DNA of 28,954 nt, taken from contig BNVH01000047.1 of assembly GCA_025997955.1 (NCBI GenBank), positions 1 to 28,954 on the forward strand, in the 5' to 3' direction. How positions within the stretch are numbered: position 1 is the first letter of the stretch; every line of letters begins with the position of its first letter. The position numbers were made by a program, and so were the translations under genes. The notes beneath the pieces were generated by a model. It was given only the letters and a program-made list of their open reading frames with translations. It made no database searches and had not been told where the DNA came from. Positions 7,985 through 15,202 of the stretch are shown here, piece by piece. This DNA is from Synergistales bacterium. Lineage in GTDB: Bacteria; Synergistota; Synergistia; Synergistales; Aminobacteriaceae.

Positions 7985-8779
7985 GTGAGCGATTTTTGGG
8001 ATAACGCGATGAGTCTGGCGGAGGGTACGCTTTTGGCGCGCTTGGAGCTTGACGGTAAAGCGGCTTTTGGTAAGGTAATAGGAGATTCTATAGAGCTCTT
8101 GGACGACTCTTTGGCCACGACCGGCCAACTCGTCAAGGCAAGCGGCGCGGTTTTAAAGACTCCCATAGATCCGGTCAAGATATGGTGCATCGGCCTGAAC
8201 TACCGCGAGCACGCCAAAGAGTCGAATTTAGAAAGAATTCCGGACGAGCCTTGCGTGTTTATGAAGCCGAGGACTTGCGTGATAGCGCCGGGAGACGCGA
8301 TAGGCGTGCCGAGTTGGACTGGTCGAGTCGATTACGAGGGAGAGCTGGCCATCGTCATGGGCAAGACCTGTAAAAACGTCTCGCCGGGCGACGCGCTTGA
8401 CTATGTATTGGGGTATTCCTGCTTCAACGACGTGTCGGCGCGCGTGCTGCAAAAAGAAGACGGACAGTGGATTCGCGCAAAGGGTTTCGACACGTTCGGC
8501 CCCTTCGGCCCCGCTATTTTAGTTCAAAGAAAAATACCGGCCACAGCTGTCCTGACGACTAAACTAAACGGCAAAACCGTACAGCAGGGGCCTTTTTCGG
8601 ACATGATTTTTTCGCCTGACAAAATAGTGTCGCACATAAGCCGTTTTGCCACGCTTGAGGCGGGGGACATAATAGCCACCGGCACACCCGCTGGAGTGGG
8701 GCCTATAGCGCCTAAAGACAGCGTGGAGATAACCATAGACGGTATAGGCGCTCTAAAAAACCCAGTGGCGGCCGTGTGA
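7985..8779 (+). CDS. Fumarylacetoacetate hydrolase (FAH) family protein
   Basis: The product is a 264-residue soluble enzyme of the FAH fold, a metal-dependent superfamily of C-C bond hydrolases, decarboxylases and isomerases. Typical landmarks are IGLNYREHAKES, PCVFMKP, the metal-site region VDYEGELAIVMGK (Glu-x-Glu), GYSCFNDVSARVLQ, FDTFGPFGP and the C-terminal LEAGDIIATGTPAGVGP. The exact substrate cannot be told; small bacterial members often act on acylpyruvates or oxaloacetate. The chosen start is GTG 7985, with ATG 8009 as an alternative, and neither has a strong ribosome site. It abuts uppS with no spacer (TGA then ATG), so the two are co-transcribed although their chemistry is unrelated. 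Confidence 0.85.
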   Translation: MSDFWDNAMSLAEGTLLARLELDGKAAFGKVIGDSIELLDDSLATTGQLVKASGAVLKTPIDPVKIWCIGLNYREHAKESNLERIPDEPCVFMKPRTCVIAPGDAIGVPSWTGRVDYEGELAIVMGKTCKNVSPGDALDYVLGYSCFNDVSARVLQKEDGQWIRAKGFDTFGPFGPAILVQRKIPATAVLTTKLNGKTVQQGPFSDMIFSPDKIVSHISRFATLEAGDIIATGTPAGVGPIAPKDSVEITIDGIGALKNPVAAV

Positions 8780-9478
8780 ATGGCACAGAACGCGAACACT
8801 CCGTCCCATGTCGGGATAATCATGGACGGAAACGGGCGATGGGCGACTGGGCGCTCTCTGCCCCGCTTGGCCGGTCATAAAAAGGGCGCGGAGGTTTTGG
8901 AGGGCATTATTGAGCACGCGGACGACATAGGCGTCAAATATCTGTCCGTCTACGCGTTCTCCACCGAGAACTGGAAACGGGCGTCCGACGAAGTCTCAGG
9001 GCTTATGTCTTTGTTTGAGTATTATCTCAAGAACAAACTCGAAAAGTTCAAGCCCAAGCACGGACGTCTGCGCTTCGCCGGAAGAAGGGATCGCTTCTCC
9101 GCCTCGCTCTTGGAGGCTATCGAAAACTTCGAGCGCGAGACAAGAGATGAGACGGGCATACAGATAATACTCTGCGTCGACTACGGCGGACGCCAGGAAT
9201 TAGTTGACGCCGTAAAAAATATAGTATCGTCGGGCGTCGCCCCAAGCGACATAGACGAGGCAGTCATAAGCCGCAGTCTCTACCTCCCCGACGTCCCAGA
9301 CCCCGACCTCATCATACGCACGAGCGGAGAGCTCAGGATGAGCAATTTCTGGCTATGGAAGAGCGCGTACAGCGAGCTCTATTTCACCGACACGCTGTGG
9401 CCAGACTTCGACAACGCCGCGCTTGACGAAGCGGTGGCGGCTTACGCGACAAGAGACCGGCGCAAGGGCGGGGTATGA
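8780..9478 (+). CDS. uppS: Isoprenyl transferase (undecaprenyl diphosphate synthase)
   Basis: This is a cis-prenyltransferase that extends farnesyl diphosphate to the C55 lipid carrier used for peptidoglycan, O-antigen and capsule assembly. The start of the 232-aa protein carries HVGIIMDGNGRWA with the catalytic Asp at residue 16. It is followed by GHKKGAE, YAFSTENWKR and, near the C-terminus, LIIRTSGELRMSNFWLWKSA followed by YSELYF, which binds the diphosphate. Length and motifs are normal for the family. The next gene starts two bases after the stop and makes the matching trans-prenyl chain, and a sugar transferase that needs the carrier lies beyond it. Confidence 0.97.
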   Translation: MAQNANTPSHVGIIMDGNGRWATGRSLPRLAGHKKGAEVLEGIIEHADDIGVKYLSVYAFSTENWKRASDEVSGLMSLFEYYLKNKLEKFKPKHGRLRFAGRRDRFSASLLEAIENFERETRDETGIQIILCVDYGGRQELVDAVKNIVSSGVAPSDIDEAVISRSLYLPDVPDPDLIIRTSGELRMSNFWLWKSAYSELYFTDTLWPDFDNAALDEAVAAYATRDRRKGGV

Positions 9479-9479
9479 A

Positions 9480-10544
9480 TTGGACAACATCGACATCAAA
9501 AGTTATATATCGAGATTCAAAGAGCGGCTTGACGGCTTTATATCGTACTATTTAGACAAGCTGATTGCGTCACACGAAGAAAACGAGGCTCTGTCGCGTC
9601 TTTATACGCTTTTCAAGGAGGCCGGCACGGGCGGCAAGTGCATTCGTGGCTCTCTCGTGAAACTCGGCTACGAGATAATATCCGGCTGCCCCGCTGGTGA
9701 CGAAATTCTCCCCGCCGCCGCCGCTTTTGAGATTCTTCAGACCGGCATCTTGGGACACGATGACATCATAGACAAAAGCCCGCTCAGGCGCTGCCGAGAT
9801 TCCATATGGCGCGCCGCGAGCGGGCGCGACGACGACCCGGCGGCGCGTCACTACGGGGTTTCTCAGGCTATATGCCTCGGCGATATAGGCATTATCTTGG
9901 CAAACCGCTTGGTGGCCGAAAGCGATTTTGAGCCGCCGTTGAGGTATGAGGCGATGACGGTGTTTCACGACGTGCAGATGAACACCATAGACGGCGAAAT
10001 GCTGGACGTTTACCTGTCTCACCAAAAAGCATACGGCGACGAGACGGGCATATTACAAATGACGCGCCTGAAAACCGCTTGGTATACAGTCATAGGCCCT
10101 ATGCAGCTGGGCGCGGTTTTGGCCGGAGCGGGGCGTATCCAAAAAAGCTATATAGAGGAGTTTGGAGAATCGCTTGGCATAGCCTTTCAGATGAAGGACG
10201 ACATATTAGGCGTCAGGGCGTCCGAGAATGAGATAGGCAAAAGCAACAAATCCGACATATCCGAGGGCAAGGTGACGCTTTTGGCCTATTACGCGCTTAA
10301 AAACGCGTCCCAAAGCGAGCGCGAACGGCTTCTCTCGGTCTACGGACAAGCCGACATATCCGAGAGCGACAGGCAGACTGTGACGTCGATATTCGAGTCC
10401 ACGGGGGCGTTCAGCGCCGTCACAAAACGGGCAAAAAGCTGCCTCGCCGCGGCGCGGGGAAAAATCCCGCTTCTGACCCAAAACGAAACCCACGCGGTTC
10501 TTTTGAATCAACTCGTCGATTTGATGTTTTTCAGCTCGGTTTGA
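9480..10544 (+). CDS. Trans-polyprenyl (farnesyl/geranylgeranyl-type) diphosphate synthase
   Basis: A head-to-tail isoprenyl diphosphate synthase of about 354 aa. The first Asp-rich motif is DDIID at residues 94-98 in GHDDIIDKSPLRR, and the second is FQMKDDILGV with DD at 240-241. The segment RRCRDSIW replaces the more usual RRG-x-x in that place. It probably supplies farnesyl or longer chains to UppS. TTG 9480 is preferred as the start because it lies just after the uppS stop and behind a G-rich ribosome site (AGGGCGGGG); the same frame extends upstream to TTG 9423 inside uppS. Chain length cannot be predicted confidently by eye. Confidence 0.88.
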   Translation: MDNIDIKSYISRFKERLDGFISYYLDKLIASHEENEALSRLYTLFKEAGTGGKCIRGSLVKLGYEIISGCPAGDEILPAAAAFEILQTGILGHDDIIDKSPLRRCRDSIWRAASGRDDDPAARHYGVSQAICLGDIGIILANRLVAESDFEPPLRYEAMTVFHDVQMNTIDGEMLDVYLSHQKAYGDETGILQMTRLKTAWYTVIGPMQLGAVLAGAGRIQKSYIEEFGESLGIAFQMKDDILGVRASENEIGKSNKSDISEGKVTLLAYYALKNASQSERERLLSVYGQADISESDRQTVTSIFESTGAFSAVTKRAKSCLAAARGKIPLLTQNETHAVLLNQLVDLMFFSSV

Positions 10545-10599
10545 ACGGTGTAGCGGTTGCTTGAATTTGTAGAGGACGCATTTTGGGAGAATCAATATC

Positions 10600-11823
10600 T
10601 TATTTGAATCCGAACAAAACGATTTTTACCGTCTTGAGGATTATTGAAATTTCAAGTACGAACGAGGCGTGTTTTATATAATAGAGGTCGTAGCCAAGCT
10701 TGATTTTATTTTCGCTTGTCACCGACGCGTAACCGTAATTGACCTGAGCCCATCCCGTGATACCGGGCCTCATGGAATAGCGGTAAGGGTAAAAGGGAAT
10801 ATCTCGGGCGTATCGCGCGGCGAGATCGGGGGTCTCCGGCCTGGGACCTATGAAGCTCATTTCTCCTCTCAAAACGTTAAGAATTTGCGGCAATTCGTCC
10901 ATATGGCACTTTCGAAGATAACGCCCCACCGATGTGACTTCACCGGAGGCCGTCATGCTGCGAAATTTATACATCAGAAAGGGGACTCCGTTTTTGCCTA
11001 TCCGCTTTTGAACGAAAAATATCGGTCGCCCGGACGAACACAGCGCTGCCAACGCTATCACAAGCGTGCAAAGAATAGCGGGAAATAAACAAAGCGCTAT
11101 CATTATCAAGTCAATAAAACGCTTAACGTAAGGATAGACTAAGGGCGGACGGAAAATAACGCCCAGCTCCTCCGCCATATACTCTATAGGAAGACGTCCT
11201 GTAAAAAATTCGTATACCGTTCCAGGATGCACGACTGGGACGCCCTGAATCATCATATTGGTGACATAGCGCGCCCACTCCGACGTGAGTGTTTTTCCTT
11301 GGTAAGGAGTGACCACGAGAACGTCAAACGCGTCCTGCGTATCGCGCAATGACAGCTCTATGAAATTATTCCTCCAAACATCTCGCAGTTCGCTGATAAC
11401 CGTGCCGGGCAAGAAGCCGTAACGCACCATGTCAGAAGAAAAAAACACTCTGAGCCCCATGTAAATCCATAAAAAGGAAATTGTAAACGCGTACAGGAGA
11501 AACGAACGCGAATAATAAAGCCGCGCAAGAAACAGGCAAAGCATCGATACGGCGAAACAGCATGAAACCCCGGATATGGCGCTCACCATTCGCCCGCATC
11601 TCGGCGTAGAGGCGATACGCTTGGCGCACAGGATAGAACTGACGTAACTCGCGGCTATGACAAACATGAAAATCTGGGCGTTTAAAAAGCCGGGGTCATT
11701 CCCAATATTTTGTCTCCAAAACAATGGGTTCTCCCAACAGAGAAGCGAGCCGACCTCAAGAATGAATATCAAGCCCACCGCGTGCCACAGATATTGATTT
11801 ATATGGAACCTATTTCCTTTCAA
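10600..11823 (-). CDS. Polyprenyl glycosyl-phosphotransferase (initiating sugar transferase, WbaP/CpsE type)
   Basis: The product transfers a sugar phosphate from a nucleotide sugar to undecaprenyl phosphate, the first step of a surface polysaccharide. The N-terminal part holds about four membrane segments. A further hydrophobic hairpin precedes the bacterial sugar-transferase domain, seen as VKRFIDLIM, FVQKRIGKNG, FLMYKFRSM, LRKCHMDELPQILNVLRGEM, SFIGPRPETP, RPGITGWAQVNYG and KLGYDLYYIK. These cover the whole conserved domain. The frame stays open up to 11862, but that part overlaps the terminator hairpin of the upstream gene. TTG 11823 is therefore the preferred start (AAAGG about 9 nt upstream), though not strongly supported. 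The nearby uppS fits its need for the lipid carrier. Confidence 0.9.
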   Translation of the reverse strand: MKGNRFHINQYLWHAVGLIFILEVGSLLCWENPLFWRQNIGNDPGFLNAQIFMFVIAASYVSSILCAKRIASTPRCGRMVSAISGVSCCFAVSMLCLFLARLYYSRSFLLYAFTISFLWIYMGLRVFFSSDMVRYGFLPGTVISELRDVWRNNFIELSLRDTQDAFDVLVVTPYQGKTLTSEWARYVTNMMIQGVPVVHPGTVYEFFTGRLPIEYMAEELGVIFRPPLVYPYVKRFIDLIMIALCLFPAILCTLVIALAALCSSGRPIFFVQKRIGKNGVPFLMYKFRSMTASGEVTSVGRYLRKCHMDELPQILNVLRGEMSFIGPRPETPDLAARYARDIPFYPYRYSMRPGITGWAQVNYGYASVTSENKIKLGYDLYYIKHASFVLEISIILKTVKIVLFGFK

Positions 11824-11846
11824 ATGACCGCGCCTTTCGCTTATAC

Positions 11847-11876
11847 AAAAGGCGCTCCTCAAAGAAGAGCGCCCTC
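11847..11876 (-). terminator. Rho-independent terminator of the SYNERG-CTERM gene
   Basis: On the - strand GGCGCTC (11873-11867) pairs with GAGCGCC (11857-11851) around a 9-nt loop, followed by TTTT (11850-11847). It lies about 40 bp after the stop of the gene at 11915 and just before the sugar transferase, so the two - strand genes are probably separate transcripts. Confidence 0.75.
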
Positions 11877-11914
11877 GGATACGCTAATTTTTTGCAAACG
11901 GACTTTAAATAAAG

Positions 11915-12544
11915 CTACTTCTTCACCTTGCGCTTAGCGGATACCGCGACCAACGGAATGGCAAACGCAAGCAAAGCGCCAAGAGTCAACACCGAGCAAC
12001 CGCCGCTGCTACGACGTCTATAGTCGCTACTCCCATTGAGCTTCGCGACGTTGAAAACTACGACGCCATTTATCGTAGCATCCTCATCATAGTCTCCGCC
12101 ATCCGTTATAGCAATTCTTCTGGCAAGTACGGCTGAATCTGAGGCCTTATCTTCGTCTTCCTCCGAGACTGAGGCTTTGTCGTCTGCGGACCGCAGAAGG
12201 TTATAAAAATTAAATTCAACGGTCCTATAATTAAATACTCCTTCGCCATCATCAAAATTATAAGTAAATGAAGTAGCCCTACCGGTTAGGGTAACCGTAA
12301 CCCTAGCAACCGTGAACGTTTCTCCATACTCCGCAAGACTCAATATCTCGGATAGAATGACAGGATCCGTTACGTCCGTAACCGTAACCCTCGTAACTGT
12401 GGCGCCGCCGACTTTGCTTTCGATAATTCGCCTATTGGCGTCACTCAAATCCGGGATTATATCACGCGTAGCGGCGGCGAACGCGCCTCCGCAAACCCCA
12501 AAAGCCAATACAGCTATCAACATCGCTATAAACAAACGTTTCAT
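11915..12544 (-). CDS. Secreted protein with a SYNERG-CTERM-like sorting tail, function unknown
   Basis: The 209-residue protein begins with a clear signal peptide (MKRLFIAMLIAVLAF, then a small-residue cleavage site AFAAA). It ends with SSGGCSVLTLGALLAF, a further hydrophobic stretch and the basic tail AKRKVKK. This arrangement, with a conserved Gly-Gly-Cys before a hydrophobic helix and basic end, matches the SYNERG-CTERM sorting domain of Synergistota proteins. The middle is Thr/Val-rich with probable beta strands (VTRVTVTDVTDP, FTVARVTVTLTG) and an acidic linker (VSEEDEDKASDS), and no enzyme motif is seen. It is expected to be exported and anchored at the cell surface. The ribosome site GAGGGAGG lies 9-16 nt upstream of the ATG. 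Confidence 0.8.
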   Translation of the reverse strand: MKRLFIAMLIAVLAFGVCGGAFAAATRDIIPDLSDANRRIIESKVGGATVTRVTVTDVTDPVILSEILSLAEYGETFTVARVTVTLTGRATSFTYNFDDGEGVFNYRTVEFNFYNLLRSADDKASVSEEDEDKASDSAVLARRIAITDGGDYDEDATINGVVVFNVAKLNGSSDYRRRSSGGCSVLTLGALLAFAIPLVAVSAKRKVKK

Positions 12545-12617
12545 AATATATGCCCTCCCTCAAATGTAAAAACCAAACAGCAAAAACCAAAAATCCGCAA
12601 GTGAAATATTTACAATA

Positions 12618-12646
12618 ATTTAAGCAATAAAAACCGTTTTTGTCAA
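12618..12646 (-). promoter_or_regulatory. Candidate sigma-70 promoter of the SYNERG-CTERM gene
   Basis: On the - strand a perfect TTGACA (12646-12641) is followed after exactly 17 bp by TTAAAT (12623-12618), which matches 4 of 6 consensus -10 positions. The gene's ATG lies about 75 bp downstream, behind a good ribosome site. Confidence 0.6.
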
Positions 12647-12667
12647 TGAGTATTGTGCGACTACAAA

Positions 12668-12796
12668 ATGAAGTCGTTCAAATTTCTTGAGCATGGCATA
12701 AAAGAGCTTGAGGAGCGTAAACTCGCTATTCTATTGCCGTTCTATGTGTTAAAATTACGCAAACAAATTTATACCGGGAAGCAACCAATAGATTAG
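12668..12796 (+). pseudogene. Fragment resembling an Rpn-family nuclease/transposase (PDDEXK) gene
   Basis: A 42-codon open frame with residues FKFLEHGIKELEERK followed by LAILLPFYVLKLRKQ. This resembles the segment following the nuclease core in Rpn (recombination-promoting nuclease, formerly transposase_31) proteins, which often read 'LEERGLAILLPFYVLKLRK'. The catalytic core is missing, so this is probably a decayed remnant. It lies in the 311-bp gap between the SYNERG-CTERM gene and the RiPP operon, and nothing else in that gap is supported beyond the tiny frame at 12808 and the promoter at 12618-12646. Confidence 0.45.
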
Positions 12797-12807
12797 TGGA
12801 GGGTTAA

Positions 12808-12846
12808 ATGCCGAAAACCAATATTGCCAATAAATTCGCGAGGTAG
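12808..12846 (+). other. 12-codon ORF with a strong ribosome site, in frame with the next gene
   Basis: ATG 12808 follows GGAGGG (12798-12803). The frame reads 12 codons (MPKTNIANKFAR) to TAG 12844-12846, only 9 bases before the ATG of the radical SAM gene and in the same frame. The radical SAM gene itself has only a weak, distant ribosome site (GCGAGG, 12838-12843). The small frame may therefore couple translation into the enzyme gene, or it may be an N-terminal extension cut off by an amber codon. Confidence 0.35.
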
Positions 12847-12855
12847 AATATCAAG

Positions 12856-14259
12856 ATGATAAGTAGCAGCATAGACTCGTACAAAGCGTCTCGCTATAAC
12901 GTTTTAATTCCGCTTAAGGGCGGCGCCACGCTCGCCTACAGCAGCGCCGGCAATACGCTCGCCGTATGGGACGAATACGAAAAGAAAATTTACAAAGCCG
13001 TATCAAACCACGCTGGCGACGGGGAGGCGCTTGGCGTGGCCGGGAACAAACGCTATCTTGATTCGGTTCTGGAGAATCTGCTAAAAGGGTCTTTTATAAT
13101 CGAAGCGGATAGAGACGAGAAAAAGAAAATCGACGAGGTCGTCAGAATGCTTCGCTTCCGCGAGGGGCATATGGGCTTTACGATAGCGCCGACGCTTGAC
13201 TGCAATTTCGCCTGCGATTACTGCTATCAGGGAGAGCACGCCGCCGGAGCGATGCCGGAATCGGTAGCCAAAAAAATCATAGATTTCATAAAGCGCAGGT
13301 CTGAGGGTCTAGAGTCGCTCAGCGTCGCTTGGTATGGGGGGGAACCCCTGCTGAGACTAGACGTCATAGACGCCCTGTCTCAAAAATTGATAGCTCTTTG
13401 CGGCGAACGCAAGATACTATACGGCGCTTCTATAGTCACGAACGGTTATCTTCTGACAAATGACGCCGCGCAAGTTCTTGTGAACAACAAAATATCGTCG
13501 GTCCAGGTGACGCTTGACGGCGACAGGGACGTTCACGACCGGCGGCGGGTTCTGCGCAGCGGCGGGCCCACGTTTGACGTTATCATGAAAAATCTCAGGG
13601 ACGCCGCGCAAAACGATAAGCTGCGGATAGCCATAAGGGTGAACATAGACAGGAGAAACAGAGATTCCATAGAGGCGCTGATAGACAGCCTGTGCGCCGC
13701 CGGGTTGGGTGAACGCGCAAACTTCACCGTATACTTCGCGCCGGTGGACATCTGCTCTTTGGAGTGCCTCAAGGTGGCGGACGAGGTGATGCCGCTTGAG
13801 GAATACGCCGCTCTTGAGGCGGACTTGCTGAAAATGGCGTTTACGCGCAAGCTGGCCATACCTTCGATGCCGTTTAGGATGTTCAGTCTATGCGGCGCTG
13901 TCAGGCCGAACAGCTTTGTCATACTGCCAAACGGCGACGTTCACAAGTGCTGGAACACGGTCTCGGATAGCTCGCAAAGGCTGTGCGGTATCGACGAGAT
14001 AGAGAACGTGAGCGAGTCTCGGCTGCAAAATGACTGGATAAGACACAACTTATTTAGCACAAGCGAGTGCGAGGACTGCGACACGCTCGTGAACTGCGCC
14101 GGAGGGTGCGCCAACGTCTCGATGATGGGGGTGGCTAACCCATGCAGGAGCCTGAGATACAATATGAAAAAACAGTTGGCGCTTTTCGCGCTTTCAAAGA
14201 AAGCTATAAAGGCCGACGACATCATAGACCCTATAGTAGCGGAATTTCTCGGTCGGTAA
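12856..14259 (+). CDS. Radical SAM/SPASM RiPP-maturation enzyme
   Basis: A 467-residue enzyme expected to modify the Cys-rich peptides encoded at the end of this operon. The N-terminal 100 residues (YNVLIPLKGGATLAYSS and following) form the leader-recognition-like region usual in this class. The radical SAM cluster is C116-x3-C120-x2-C123 in CNFACDYCYQGE, followed by AWYGGEPLLR and VTLDG. The C-terminal SPASM region holds Cys 346, 365, 377, 405, 408, 414, 418 and 430 (CGAVRPNSFVILPNGDVHKC at its start), enough for two auxiliary 4Fe-4S clusters. Relatives make thioether (sactionine or ranthionine) or C-C crosslinks. The reaction here is not predictable from sequence, but Cys-rich cores fit thioether formation. 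The next gene begins 7 bp after its stop. Confidence 0.88.
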   Translation: MISSSIDSYKASRYNVLIPLKGGATLAYSSAGNTLAVWDEYEKKIYKAVSNHAGDGEALGVAGNKRYLDSVLENLLKGSFIIEADRDEKKKIDEVVRMLRFREGHMGFTIAPTLDCNFACDYCYQGEHAAGAMPESVAKKIIDFIKRRSEGLESLSVAWYGGEPLLRLDVIDALSQKLIALCGERKILYGASIVTNGYLLTNDAAQVLVNNKISSVQVTLDGDRDVHDRRRVLRSGGPTFDVIMKNLRDAAQNDKLRIAIRVNIDRRNRDSIEALIDSLCAAGLGERANFTVYFAPVDICSLECLKVADEVMPLEEYAALEADLLKMAFTRKLAIPSMPFRMFSLCGAVRPNSFVILPNGDVHKCWNTVSDSSQRLCGIDEIENVSESRLQNDWIRHNLFSTSECEDCDTLVNCAGGCANVSMMGVANPCRSLRYNMKKQLALFALSKKAIKADDIIDPIVAEFLGR

Positions 14260-14266
14260 ATAAAGG

Positions 14267-15199
14267 ATGGACGCTGATTTGGACATCGGTGTCAGGCAAA
14301 TTTCGCCGCTTGAGTTCGACTCGTTTTACGGTTCCGAAAACCGCTTGGGCGCTTATTACGCGAGAAACATCGGCGGGGACGGGTTTATCTTGTCGGCTTT
14401 TCGCGCAACTACTCCCCTCGGTTACGCGATATGCAAAGCGGAAGGGAGCGGCAGGTTTAGCGTGCGGGTCGTGTATGTCATAGAAGAACATCGGCGTAGC
14501 GGCGTAGCTTCGCGCCTGTTTGACGAACTTGAGAAAATATGCTCAAAGTTTGTCCAGTTTTCCCTTGACACCATAAAAATATGCCTGGCCGAGGACTCCG
14601 AGGGGTTTGACTTCAAACGCGCGTCCTTGGTCAAAAGAGGATACTCGCGCTCGGATAAGGTCTATGTTTTCTTGTGCGACGAGGACGGCTACAGCAGATG
14701 GGAAGAATATATGCGCAGGCGCGGAAACGGGCTTATCAAATGGATAGAGGATATGGGCTACAGCGCTGTGCCGTTTGAGGACGCCCCGACGCCTTGCTTG
14801 GACACGCTGCGCGCGGGGGCGGGGAACGAATACGGCAATAGCTTGGATATAGCGCCGTTTCTGGACGGAAAGAGGAGCGACTTTCTAAAAGACGCTAGCT
14901 TCGCGGCGATTAAGGACGGACGCCCCACCGCCTACTGTTTGGTCACGGGGCCAGACAGGAATAGCGCCCTGTTTGAGCAAATCTCGGTCGCTATGGCGCA
15001 CAAAAACACGGGCGTCCTGCTTTTGCCGCTGTCTATGTCCATGCGCCGCGTCAAAGAACTTGGCTACAAACGAGCGGTGTACGCCATATACGAGGACAAC
15101 TCGCCGGCGCTTGTTTTCGCGGAACGGATTCTCGGAAAAGTCACCGGCAAAAAGAAAACGCAGTATAATTTTGAGAAAAAATTTAGGGGAGGAGGCTAA
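14267..15199 (+). CDS. Double-domain GNAT acyltransferase-like protein of the RiPP operon
   Basis: A 310-residue protein that appears to hold two GNAT folds. The N-terminal one has a clear acetyl-CoA pyrophosphate loop in VVYVIEEHRRSGVASRLFDE (RRSGVA near residues 76-81), with a strand pattern before it and KRGYSRSDKVYVFLC after it. The C-terminal half (about 155-300) has the GNAT shape, including YCLVTGP and ELGYKRAVYAIYEDNSPA, but no good Q/R-x-x-G-x-G/A loop, so it may be degenerate. It could acylate the peptide product or the producing enzyme's target, but a role is not shown. It sits between the two radical SAM genes with 7 and 3 bp gaps, so it is firmly part of the operon. The ribosome site AAAGG touches the ATG, so a start a few codons later is possible. 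Confidence 0.7.
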   Translation: MDADLDIGVRQISPLEFDSFYGSENRLGAYYARNIGGDGFILSAFRATTPLGYAICKAEGSGRFSVRVVYVIEEHRRSGVASRLFDELEKICSKFVQFSLDTIKICLAEDSEGFDFKRASLVKRGYSRSDKVYVFLCDEDGYSRWEEYMRRRGNGLIKWIEDMGYSAVPFEDAPTPCLDTLRAGAGNEYGNSLDIAPFLDGKRSDFLKDASFAAIKDGRPTAYCLVTGPDRNSALFEQISVAMAHKNTGVLLLPLSMSMRRVKELGYKRAVYAIYEDNSPALVFAERILGKVTGKKKTQYNFEKKFRGGG

Positions 15200-15202
15200 A
15201 AA

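Noticed and set aside
9570..10025. 151-codon - strand frame opposite the polyprenyl synthase
   Set aside because: Antisense shadow of a clear gene with both Asp-rich motifs.
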